From: Tannerella sp.
GTDB lineage: Bacteria; Bacteroidota; Bacteroidia; Bacteroidales; Tannerellaceae
Assembly (NCBI GenBank): GCA_031289445.1
Contig: JAITPL010000132.1
Coordinates: 1 to 5,950 of the forward strand
DNA length: 5,950 nt
Reading direction: 5' to 3'
In this document: in pieces, positions 1 to 5,950 of the stretch
Layout of the letters: the number at the start of each line of letters is the position of its first letter
How positions within the stretch are numbered: the first letter of the stretch is position 1
The notes under the pieces: model-generated
What the model was told of the DNA's origin: nothing
The model's database searches: none
The model's input: the letters and a program-made list of their open reading frames with translations, nothing else
Translations under genes and position numbers: made by a program

Positions 1-33
1 TGTACCATATTGAATTCATAAAATTACATACGT
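1..33 (+). other. AT-rich leader before the start codon, no Shine-Dalgarno
   Basis: An in-frame TAA at 19-21 closes the reading frame upstream, so the protein cannot begin before position 22 and ATG 34 is the first available ATG. No AGGAGG-like sequence precedes the ATG; the stretch is A/T-rich, as is common for translation starts in Bacteroidota. I could not match the Bacteroidota promoter pattern (TTTG near -33, TAnnTTTG near -7), so the promoter probably lies upstream of the window or the gene is co-transcribed with an unseen gene. Confidence 0.6.
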
Positions 34-81
34 ATGAAAATATACATGATAGCATTTGTAGCGTTATTGCTGATTGCGTGC
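34..81 (+). other. Lipoprotein signal peptide and lipobox (L-I-A-C)
   Basis: Residues 1-16 read MKIYMIAFVALLLIAC: one positive residue, a hydrophobic core, then a lipobox L13-I14-A15-C16. Signal peptidase II would cut before Cys16, which would be lipidated. The residues after the Cys (KSQNKQANEK) lack the acidic cluster described for surface-exported Bacteroidota lipoproteins. I therefore infer a periplasm-facing anchor rather than surface display, with moderate confidence only. Confidence 0.9.
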
Positions 82-3000
82 AAGTCGCAAAACAAACAGG
101 CGAATGAAAAGCTGATGAACACGGCAAATCACGAGCAGACGCTTAATAAGATCAAGGCGGGTACGATAGCGACGCTTATCGACGACTTGAACAGCGCTTC
201 CGACAAGCCCGACAAGCCCGGCGAGAAAAGTACTCTAAAGGCGCTTATCGACGAGTTAAACCGCATAGGCCTCAAGGAAGAGAACGCCGGGGGTGCGAAC
301 AACATTTTCACTACCCTCCGGCATAAGGCCGACAGCCTGACACAGCCTGCGAAGTCGGTTGTATATTCCATGCTCGCACAGATGTACGAAGACTACTATA
401 ACCAAAACGCACAGACTATCAACCGGCGCACAACAACCAACATCGAGAAAGAGGACATCCATACCTGGGACGCCCGCAGTCTGGCCGAAGAGGCTGTCAA
501 GTACTATAATCTGTCCTTGCGGGACGCTACTGTGCTGCAAGCCGAGCCTGTTGACAACTACAAGGATATCCTGACCGCCGGATATGAGGGCGCATACCAG
601 CCGACACTCTACGACGTGCTGGCTAACAGAGCTTTAAAGTATTACGCATCGAACTTCAACGTCCATTCCCTGCCCGGGCAGATGTTTGTCATCAACAACC
701 CCGACTACTTGGCCGATGCAGTCAAGTTTGCGGAGATGACTGTCGAGACGCCCGACAGCCTCTCGCCGCGTTATCTTGCGCTCACCACGTATCAGTCGCT
801 ATTGCGCTTTCATATTGAGAAATCGGGCTTCGCTAAAGGCCGCGCCAACGATGATGTATCGGCGCTGATTGAGGCCGACCTTCGCCGCCTCAACTATATC
901 ACAAACAACAATGCGTATAACGAAGCCGACCGTCTGTATCGGGAGGCGCTTGAGCGAAGCAGTGAGACATACAAGCCTTACAGCCGCAATGCCCGCGTGT
1001 TGCTTCAGTTGGGCGAGTGTTATTTGCAGCAGGGACAGCGATGGGTTTCCGACAAATCGGACGTCAACAAGTCCGGCTACACGCGAGCATTAGAGCTATG
1101 CGAGCGCATCCGTCGCGAATATCCGGGAGAGCTGACGTCCAAGATCGACGCAATGCAGGAAACTATTGAAAACAAGTCTCTTAACGTAACTTTTGAGGAG
1201 ACGCAGCAACCGGACAAACCTTTCCTTGCACACTTGGGTTACAGAAACATCCAAACCCTGCATATAACCGCTTATCCGCTGACCGAGCAGGAGGCTATAA
1301 ACTATAAATTAAACTTTCGGCGATATAACAATCAAGGTAAGGTTATCTTGAAAGATTTCGTTAACAATTTATCCGGCGCTCCCCTCCAACAGCGGATAGA
1401 TATACCTGAAAATTCAGATTATCAACATTATAAAACCGTAATAATGATGAATGCCATGCCGAGCGGCATGTATCTGGTTTTGTTTTCGGACAGGGAGAAT
1501 TTTTTTGAAAACGGCGATGAAATCAGTTTTTTTGAATCGTTCCTGCAAATATCGCCCTTGGTTGCCCAGACCCAACTAAAGAACAACGAGTTGTCGATAA
1601 TGGCAATCGACCGCGATACCGGCGCTCCTTTGGCGGCCGCAGATATTAAGGTAGTAAGCGAGCATGATACAATCAAGCATCTTACAGGTAATCGCGACGG
1701 CATTGCACTCCTGGCCATGTCCGATTACAACAAGGAAAATGTTAAATACTATGTCGTAACCCACAAAGGCGAAAAATTATATTGTTTTGAGCATCACGGC
1801 TGGTGGGGTTATCAGCGCAAGACGCAACAGGCAATTGCTTTTCTGACCGACAGAGCAATATATCGACCCGGACAAACGGTTTATTTCAAGGCAATCCTGT
1901 ATGACCGTCCTCTTACCGGCGAAAACAAGTTGCGCACAGGCGAGAAGGTAGATATTAACTTTCGAGACGTCAACAATCAGGTTATATCATCTATACAATT
2001 GACTACAAACGATTTCGGAAGCGTGGACGGCGCTTTCACTATTCCGCAGGGCTTGCTTAACGGACGTATGATGATAGAATGTCCGAATTACGGCAGTACT
2101 TCGATTAAAGTGGAAGAATATAAGCGTCCGACCTTTGATGTTGAATTTGAGCCGGTCAGGGAAGCCGTCAAGCTTGGCGACAAGGTCAGCGTGAAAGCCA
2201 CCGTCAAGGCGCTTGCGGGCTATGCCATCGACAATGCCAAAGTGCAGTATCGCGTACAGCGCACGATGCGGCTGCGTTATCCCCGTTTCTACATGTTTTC
2301 CGCCAATATGAACGAGCGACAGGTTGCTTCGGGTGTAACGGCGACAGACGCCAAGGGGCAGGTCGAGATTGATTTCACTGCCATAGCCGGGGATGCAGCC
2401 AACGACAAGATAATATACACATATACCGTTACGGCGGATGTTACCGACGTGAACGGCGAAACACACAGCGCTACGCTTGGCGTCAATGCCGGCAATAAGC
2501 CGCTGATTGTGAATACCGATCTGCCGGATAATATATTGAGCAGCAAGTCGGATACGTACAGCGTTTCGACGACCAATCTTGACGGCGTCAAGACTTCCGC
2601 CCTTGTGAAAGTAGAGATTATCGCCCTTGCGCCTCCTCGCGGCATCTTGCGCGGGCCTACTACTTACATGGATATGGATATTGACTATCATCTGATTAAA
2701 GAAGACGTTTTCAGGCGATATTTTCCGTTTGACGCTTACGGAGATGAACTGAATATAGCGAACTTCAAGGAGATGGAGAGCATTGCCCGCTATGAGATTG
2801 ATACCGAAAAGGACAGGCGGCTCAATCTCTCGGCGCTGAAACGTACCGGATACTACAAGCTAAAACTGCGTGCCGACGACGGCAAGGGACTTATAGTCGA
2901 AAACGATGAATTTGTGTATCTTACAGATGATACGCCCACAAAAGCCGTCAAAGATAAAATCACTACTATCGACAAGTGGCTGACGGCAGTCAAGACCACC

Positions 3001-5950
3001 TGCGAGCCAGGCGAGAAAGCCGAGATATGGATTGCGGGCAGAGAAGCGAATACCAGGGTTTACTACGAGATTGCCCACAATGACAGCGTTATTGAGACGC
3101 GGTGGCTGACTACAAGTTCCACGCCTGTCAAGCTGACCGTTCCTGTCGAGGAGAAGCATCGCGGGGGCTTTGCCATACAAACATTCATGATTCAACATAA
3201 CCGTCTCTATAGTGAGATAACACAAATAACCGTCCCCTACACCAACAAGATGCTCGATGTTTCGCTGGCTACTTTCCGCGACAAACTGTTGCCCGGCGAG
3301 AACGAGCAATGGACTGTGACGGTGGCCGATAAAAAGGGCGGTAAAGCGGCCGCCGAGATAGCCGCAACTCTCTACGACGCTTCGCTGGACAAGCTGGATA
3401 TGTCCGCAAAGCACGGATGGCCTGACCTGGCTACATTATATCATAAGTTTAGCCCTGCCTATTACTGGAGTTCCTTATCAATGAGAAATATTGCAAGGCC
3501 GAATTACAGCGTCAAACTAAAAATGGGGACATGGCGGATTGCTCCGGCAACGGCAGATATCAACTGGGATGAAGCATCCTATAGAAACGTGCTGTTCGCC
3601 AACTCCGGTTCGGGACGTGGAATGCTTTTAAGAAGAGCCGCCAGCAACGGTCGTACTATGGGCACAATAGCTTATGCCAATGACAATCGCGATTTTTTTG
3701 TCGGAGGTACGGGCGAGCAGACAAGCCGTAGTCTTGAAGAGGTAGCCGTAGTAGCTTTTGGAAAGCAAAAAAGTGAAGTTGATGTGATCGCTGAAACTAT
3801 GCAAATAGAGGAAGATGGAGTTTTTAGAGCTTCCGGTGTTGATTTGACGCAGATAGAGACGCGCACAAACTTCAGCGAGACCGCTTTTTTCTATCCTGCA
3901 TTGCGCACTAACGCCGAAGGCGAGGCGCTGATAGAATTTACCATACCCGAAGCGCTTACATGTTGGAAGCTGTTGAGTTTTGCGCATACCGCGGACTTCA
4001 AGACAGGCACATACACTAACGAGTTGATAACGCAAAAGCAGGTCGCCGTCAGCGCCAACCCGCCGCGTTTCTTCCGCGAGAGCGACGAGATAGAGTTTAC
4101 CGCCAAGGTCAACAACCTGACCGCCGCCGACCTCAAGGGTCAAGCCCTCCTGCGTCTCTATGACGCTCTGACAATGCAGCCTGTTGACAGTATTATAGTA
4201 GGAGAAGAAGGAAGCAAGGACGGGAGCGGAAGCGCCGACGGAAGCGGTATTACGCCGTTCTCTGTCAAGGCCGGCGAGAGCGTAGGTTTGCGATGGACGC
4301 TACGCATACCGGTCGGTTTGCAGGCTGTAAGCTATAAACTCACCGCTCAGGCAGGCGAACATTCCGACGGCGAAGAAAAGATTGTTCCTGTGCTGAGTAA
4401 CTCCATGCTCGTTACCGAGACCATGCCGTTCAGTATCCGCGCAGGCAAGGAGAAGACGTTCCGCTTCGACAAACTTGTAAAGAACAAGTCCGCGACGCTG
4501 CGCCATCACCGCCTGACACTCGAATATACCTCCGCTCCGGCATGGTATGCCGTGCAGGCATTGCCATATATTATGGAGTATCCTTACGAGTGCGCCGAGC
4601 AGACTTTTTCGCGCTTCTATGCAAACACTCTCGCCACGACGATTGTCAACAGCACGCCGCGGATAAAGCAGGTATTCGAGTTATGGAAAAGTCTCGACGA
4701 CGGCAAGGCGCTGCTCTCGAAGCTCGAGAAGAACGAGGAACTAAAGCAGGTGATGCTCGAAGAAACGCCTTGGGTCGTAGAGGCAAAGAACGAGACCGAA
4801 CGCAAGCAACGTCTCGGTCTGCTGTTCGACCTCAACCGCATGAGCAACGAGTTGTCGCGAGCGCGTAACAAACTGAAAAACATGCAGAACAGCGACGGCG
4901 GATTCCCATGGTTTGAGGGTAGCCCTTCAAGTAGATATATCACCCAGCATATCCTCGCGGGTATGGCTCATTTGCGCAAGATTGAAGCGTCAGGAATGAA
5001 TGGCGCGAAAGATACGAAAAGCGCGTCAGGCGCGAAAGGTGATAATGGCGCGAATGGCGATAATGATACGAAAAGCACTAATGTCACTAAAGGCGCGAAA
5101 AGCGATAATGGCGCGAATGATGAGATTGCAAATATCGGAGAGAAGGCTTTCGTTTACATTGATATAGAGAATTATAAGGATTACGACCGTCTGATACGCG
5201 AGAAGTCGGACCTTGACAGGCAGAATATTAGCGCCATCCATCTGCATTATCTTTACGCTTGCAGTTTCAGCGGTCGCAAGCCCGACGACAGCAGACATCT
5301 TGCCGCTTTCAATTATTACTTGCAGCAGGCGGGTCTTCACTGGAATAATTTTCCGCTATATAACAAGGCTATTGCCGCCTTGGCGCTGCATCGCTACGGC
5401 GAAACGGCGACTGCCAAGTCTATCATCCGCTCGTTGAAAGAAGCGGCCTTGCGGTCGGACGAGCTGGGCATGTACTGGAAAGATAACGTTGCGGGATATT
5501 TCTGGCATCAGGCGCCGATAGAGACGCAGGCGCTATTGATAGAGGCTTTCAATGAGATAGGCAATGACGTCGAGGCCGTCGAAGAGATGAAGATATGGCT
5601 GCTGCGACACAAGCAGACTAACGACTGGCGCACTACCAAAGCGACCTCCGAAGCGATCTATGCGCTGCTGATGACCGGCGGCAATCTCCTTGACGAATCA
5701 CAATTGCTCGAAGTATCATTCTCCGGTCGTCCGTTGGCAGAGGTCGTCGTCGAGCCGGTAGAGCCTGAAGCCGGTACCGGCTACGTCAAAACCGCTTGGC
5801 AGGGCACAGCTGTCACTCCGGCGCTCGGACTGCTGACGGTGCGCAATCCCAACACTCGCGGCGTCGCCTGGGGCGGGTTGTACTGGCAGTATTTCGAGGA
5901 ACTGGATAAGATAACCGCTTCCGAGAAGTCTTCCGCGCTCAGCATCAGCA
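34..5950 (+). CDS. Alpha-2-macroglobulin family lipoprotein with CxEQ thioester, 3' end outside window
   Basis: Predicted envelope protease trap, 1,972 codons visible without a stop. The ATG at 34 is the first in-frame start after a TAA at 19-21 and gives a proper lipoprotein signal, so it is preferred over the in-frame ATG at 46. Domains by residue: signal peptide 1-15 and lipid-anchored Cys16; helical TPR-like region about 20-385 (PTLYDVLANRALKYY at 190-204); MG1-like about 385-510; MG-type domains including MG2 with TDRAIYRPGQTVYFKA at 605-620, then VEEYKRPTFDVEF at 693-705 and YTYTVTADVTDVNGE at 795-809; domain starting FRDKLLPGENEQWTVTV at 1081; probable bait region about 1200-1276; A2M core with RTNFSETAFFYP from 1277; thioester domain with CAEQ at 1520-1523 and NSDGGFPWFEG from 1619; a C-terminal MG segment that is cut off. 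The family usually continues roughly 100-170 residues past this point (my recollection). It is known to act by trapping proteases after bait cleavage; the specific targets here are unknown. No neighbour such as pbpC is visible. Confidence 0.95.
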   Translation, partial: MKIYMIAFVALLLIACKSQNKQANEKLMNTANHEQTLNKIKAGTIATLIDDLNSASDKPDKPGEKSTLKALIDELNRIGLKEENAGGANNIFTTLRHKADSLTQPAKSVVYSMLAQMYEDYYNQNAQTINRRTTTNIEKEDIHTWDARSLAEEAVKYYNLSLRDATVLQAEPVDNYKDILTAGYEGAYQPTLYDVLANRALKYYASNFNVHSLPGQMFVINNPDYLADAVKFAEMTVETPDSLSPRYLALTTYQSLLRFHIEKSGFAKGRANDDVSALIEADLRRLNYITNNNAYNEADRLYREALERSSETYKPYSRNARVLLQLGECYLQQGQRWVSDKSDVNKSGYTRALELCERIRREYPGELTSKIDAMQETIENKSLNVTFEETQQPDKPFLAHLGYRNIQTLHITAYPLTEQEAINYKLNFRRYNNQGKVILKDFVNNLSGAPLQQRIDIPENSDYQHYKTVIMMNAMPSGMYLVLFSDRENFFENGDEISFFESFLQISPLVAQTQLKNNELSIMAIDRDTGAPLAAADIKVVSEHDTIKHLTGNRDGIALLAMSDYNKENVKYYVVTHKGEKLYCFEHHGWWGYQRKTQQAIAFLTDRAIYRPGQTVYFKAILYDRPLTGENKLRTGEKVDINFRDVNNQVISSIQLTTNDFGSVDGAFTIPQGLLNGRMMIECPNYGSTSIKVEEYKRPTFDVEFEPVREAVKLGDKVSVKATVKALAGYAIDNAKVQYRVQRTMRLRYPRFYMFSANMNERQVASGVTATDAKGQVEIDFTAIAGDAANDKIIYTYTVTADVTDVNGETHSATLGVNAGNKPLIVNTDLPDNILSSKSDTYSVSTTNLDGVKTSALVKVEIIALAPPRGILRGPTTYMDMDIDYHLIKEDVFRRYFPFDAYGDELNIANFKEMESIARYEIDTEKDRRLNLSALKRTGYYKLKLRADDGKGLIVENDEFVYLTDDTPTKAVKDKITTIDKWLTAVKTTCEPGEKAEIWIAGREANTRVYYEIAHNDSVIETRWLTTSSTPVKLTVPVEEKHRGGFAIQTFMIQHNRLYSEITQITVPYTNKMLDVSLATFRDKLLPGENEQWTVTVADKKGGKAAAEIAATLYDASLDKLDMSAKHGWPDLATLYHKFSPAYYWSSLSMRNIARPNYSVKLKMGTWRIAPATADINWDEASYRNVLFANSGSGRGMLLRRAASNGRTMGTIAYANDNRDFFVGGTGEQTSRSLEEVAVVAFGKQKSEVDVIAETMQIEEDGVFRASGVDLTQIETRTNFSETAFFYPALRTNAEGEALIEFTIPEALTCWKLLSFAHTADFKTGTYTNELITQKQVAVSANPPRFFRESDEIEFTAKVNNLTAADLKGQALLRLYDALTMQPVDSIIVGEEGSKDGSGSADGSGITPFSVKAGESVGLRWTLRIPVGLQAVSYKLTAQAGEHSDGEEKIVPVLSNSMLVTETMPFSIRAGKEKTFRFDKLVKNKSATLRHHRLTLEYTSAPAWYAVQALPYIMEYPYECAEQTFSRFYANTLATTIVNSTPRIKQVFELWKSLDDGKALLSKLEKNEELKQVMLEETPWVVEAKNETERKQRLGLLFDLNRMSNELSRARNKLKNMQNSDGGFPWFEGSPSSRYITQHILAGMAHLRKIEASGMNGAKDTKSASGAKGDNGANGDNDTKSTNVTKGAKSDNGANDEIANIGEKAFVYIDIENYKDYDRLIREKSDLDRQNISAIHLHYLYACSFSGRKPDDSRHLAAFNYYLQQAGLHWNNFPLYNKAIAALALHRYGETATAKSIIRSLKEAALRSDELGMYWKDNVAGYFWHQAPIETQALLIEAFNEIGNDVEAVEEMKIWLLRHKQTNDWRTTKATSEAIYALLMTGGNLLDESQLLEVSFSGRPLAEVVVEPVEPEAGTGYVKTAWQGTAVTPALGLLTVRNPNTRGVAWGGLYWQYFEELDKITASEKSSALSIS
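82..1185 (+). other. Helical TPR-like N-terminal region of the A2M protein
   Basis: Residues 17-384 are charged and rich in Leu, Ala, Tyr and Glu, with helix-like spacing. Recognisable pieces include AQMYEDYYNQN (about 116-126), PTLYDVLANRALKYY (190-204), a TPR-like pair around ARVLLQLGECYLQQGQRW (about 321-338), and YTRALELCERIRREYPGEL (about 349-367). Such a helical preface before the MG domains is typical of Bacteroidota A2M proteins and absent from the animal proteins. Its role is not established; protein contacts are a reasonable inference. A short internal similarity, TLIDDLN (47-53) and ALIDELN (70-76), lies 23 codons apart. Confidence 0.7.
202..219 (+). repeat. Two perfect 9-bp copies of GACAAGCCC
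   Basis: The 9-bp unit is exactly doubled in frame and codes for Asp-Lys-Pro twice (residues 57-62) in a loop between two similar helices. It is small, but has the same unit length as the large repeat at 4990-5124. Confidence 0.7.
1561..2160 (+). other. MG2-type macroglobulin domain region
   Basis: Residues about 510-709 contain a beta-sandwich-like segment (NNELSIMAIDRDTGAPLAAA, from about 518), a polar loop, and then the strongest family signature, TDRAIYRPGQTVYFKA at 605-620. This is the hallmark of the MG2 domain (Pfam A2M_N/MG2). It ends with VEEYKRPTFDVEF at 693-705, which in this family marks the passage into the next MG domain. It builds the scaffold ring around the bait region and carries no catalytic residues. 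Confidence 0.85.
3640..3861 (+). other. Probable bait region with SusC-plug-like motif
   Basis: Residues about 1203-1276 lie between the domain beginning FRDKLLPGENEQWTVTV (1081) and the conserved RTNFSETAFFYP segment (1277). In A2M proteins the protease-sensitive bait region occupies this position. The stretch is Gly/Ser/Arg/Asn-rich at first, with many possible protease sites such as LLRRAASNGR, and then contains LEEVAVVAFGKQKSEV (1234-1249). That motif resembles the start of the plug domain of SusC-type receptors (L-D/E-E-V-V-V-x-x-Y/F-G-x-x-K). The position is inferred from the domain order; exact boundaries are not visible. Confidence 0.55.
3862..4020 (+). other. Conserved A2M core (MG7-like) domain start
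   Basis: Residues 1277-1329 include RTNFSETAFFYPALRTN, a glycine turn (AEGEALIEF), and IPEALTCWKLLSFAHT. This matches the pattern of the Pfam A2M domain (aromatic/acidic start, short beta strands, then T-x-W-K-x-x-x-x-A). It is the best-conserved beta-domain of the family and packs beside the thioester domain. It is one of the strongest pieces of evidence for the family call. Confidence 0.85.
4201..4248 (+). repeat. Gly/Ser/Asp-rich low-complexity loop
   Basis: Residues 1390-1405 read GEEGSKDGSGSADGSG, a flexible hydrophilic loop inside an MG-type beta-domain. At DNA level a GAC-GGx-AGC-GGx block appears at 4219-4230 and again at 4237-4248, 18 bases apart, so the loop probably grew by short in-frame duplication. 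It keeps the reading frame and is likely a solvent-exposed insertion. Confidence 0.65.
4591..4602 (+). other. Thioester motif Cys-Ala-Glu-Gln
   Basis: Residues 1520-1523 are CAEQ, set in the context YPYECAEQTFSRFY. In A2M and complement proteins the Cys and Gln of the CxEQ motif join into an internal thioester, which reacts with protease side chains once the protein is cleaved. Both residues needed for the bond are present, so the protein is of the thioester-competent class. This contrasts with homologues that have lost the motif. Downstream NSDGGFPWFEG (from 1619) and QAPIETQALLIEAF (from 1826) fit the alpha-toroid thioester domain. Confidence 0.92.
4990..5124 (+). repeat. Degenerate 9-bp tandem repeat, 15 units, coding for a tripeptide-repeat loop
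   Basis: Read in codon triplets from 4990, the DNA falls into 15 consecutive 9-bp units of the form AAT/AAA (twice TCA), then GGC/AGC/GAT or similar, then GCG/ACG/GAT or similar. The protein pattern is (N/K)-(G/S/D)-(A/T/D), for example NGA, KDT, KSA, SGA, KGD. The octamer GGCGCGAA occurs at 5002, 5029, 5047, 5092 and 5110, with every spacing a multiple of 9. The segment 5029-5056 is repeated at 5092-5119 with 26 of 28 bases equal, indicating a larger 63-bp duplication. It inserts about 45 hydrophilic residues (1653-1697) between helices of the thioester domain. Confidence 0.9.

Noticed and set aside
27..36. Perfect 10-base palindrome CATACGTATG overlapping the start codon
   Set aside because: Too short to support an operator or hairpin, and expected occasionally by chance in AT-rich sequence; no second copy was seen nearby.
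1987..2691. Open reading frame of 234 codons on the minus strand
   Set aside because: It lies fully opposite the conserved MG domains of the A2M gene, shows no recognisable family, and its sequence is explained as the antisense of the plus-strand coding sequence.
2860..3414. Open reading frame of 184 codons on the minus strand
   Set aside because: Fully antisense to conserved A2M sequence (including FRDKLLPGENEQWTVTV); no recognisable domain and no independent support.
3733..3780. A true TonB-dependent receptor fused into the A2M gene
   Set aside because: Only about 16 residues resemble the plug start; the A2M core follows within about 30 residues and there is no room for a plug domain or beta-barrel.
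3628..4143. Open reading frame of 171 codons on the minus strand
   Set aside because: Antisense to the bait region and A2M core; the plus-strand reading gives clear family motifs, and this one gives none.
4990..5124. Possible CRISPR array or iteron-type origin because of the regular repeats
   Set aside because: The units are 9 bp, contiguous without spacers, and keep the codon frame inside a conserved gene, so a coding minisatellite is the better reading.
5026..5340. Minus-strand frame with a repetitive Ile/Arg/Ala/Phe-rich end resembling a membrane or repeat protein
   Set aside because: The repetition is only the reverse reading of the 9-bp repeat at 4990-5124; nothing suggests that it is expressed.

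Overview
The window holds one very long gene, read left to right. It starts at position 34 and stays open without a stop to the last base, giving 1,972 complete codons (partial at the 3' end). The product is a bacterial alpha-2-macroglobulin (A2M) family lipoprotein of the large type found in Bacteroidota. The supporting signs are a lipobox ending at Cys16, a helical TPR-like N-terminal region of about 370 residues, a chain of macroglobulin (MG) beta-domains with the signature TDRAIYRPGQTVYFKA, a conserved A2M-family domain around residues 1277-1325, and a thioester CAEQ motif (Cys1520-Gln1523) in an alpha-helical thioester domain. These proteins are regarded as broad protease traps in the cell envelope. 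Cleavage of a bait region collapses the molecule, exposes the thioester, and links the protein to the attacking protease.

The organism is probably a member of the Bacteroidota, most likely Bacteroidales. This rests on the domain architecture and wording of the protein, the lack of a Shine-Dalgarno sequence before a well-fixed start, and a stretch (LEEVAVVAFGKQKSEV) that resembles the start of the plug domain of SusC-type TonB-dependent receptors, a motif especially common in this phylum. A genus cannot be given.

Layout: 1-33 is a short AT-rich leader with an in-frame TAA at 19-21. 34-81 is the lipoprotein signal peptide and Cys16. About 82-1185 is the helical N-terminal region. About 1186-3240 is the first series of MG-type domains, including MG2. 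About 3241-3860 is the MG domain with the probable bait region. About 3862-4500 is the A2M core domain and the next MG domain. About 4500-5700 is the thioester domain. About 5700-5950 begins the C-terminal MG segment, which is cut off by the window edge. No RNA gene, mobile element, CRISPR array, terminator or second gene is supported.

The unusual features are inside the gene. A degenerate 9-bp tandem repeat of 15 units (4990-5124) inserts a hydrophilic tripeptide-repeat loop into the thioester domain. A plug-like motif lies in the probable bait region. Smaller short repeats occur in two other loops (202-219 and 4219-4248). Base composition also varies markedly along the gene. I see no evidence of a wholly new multi-gene system in this window.
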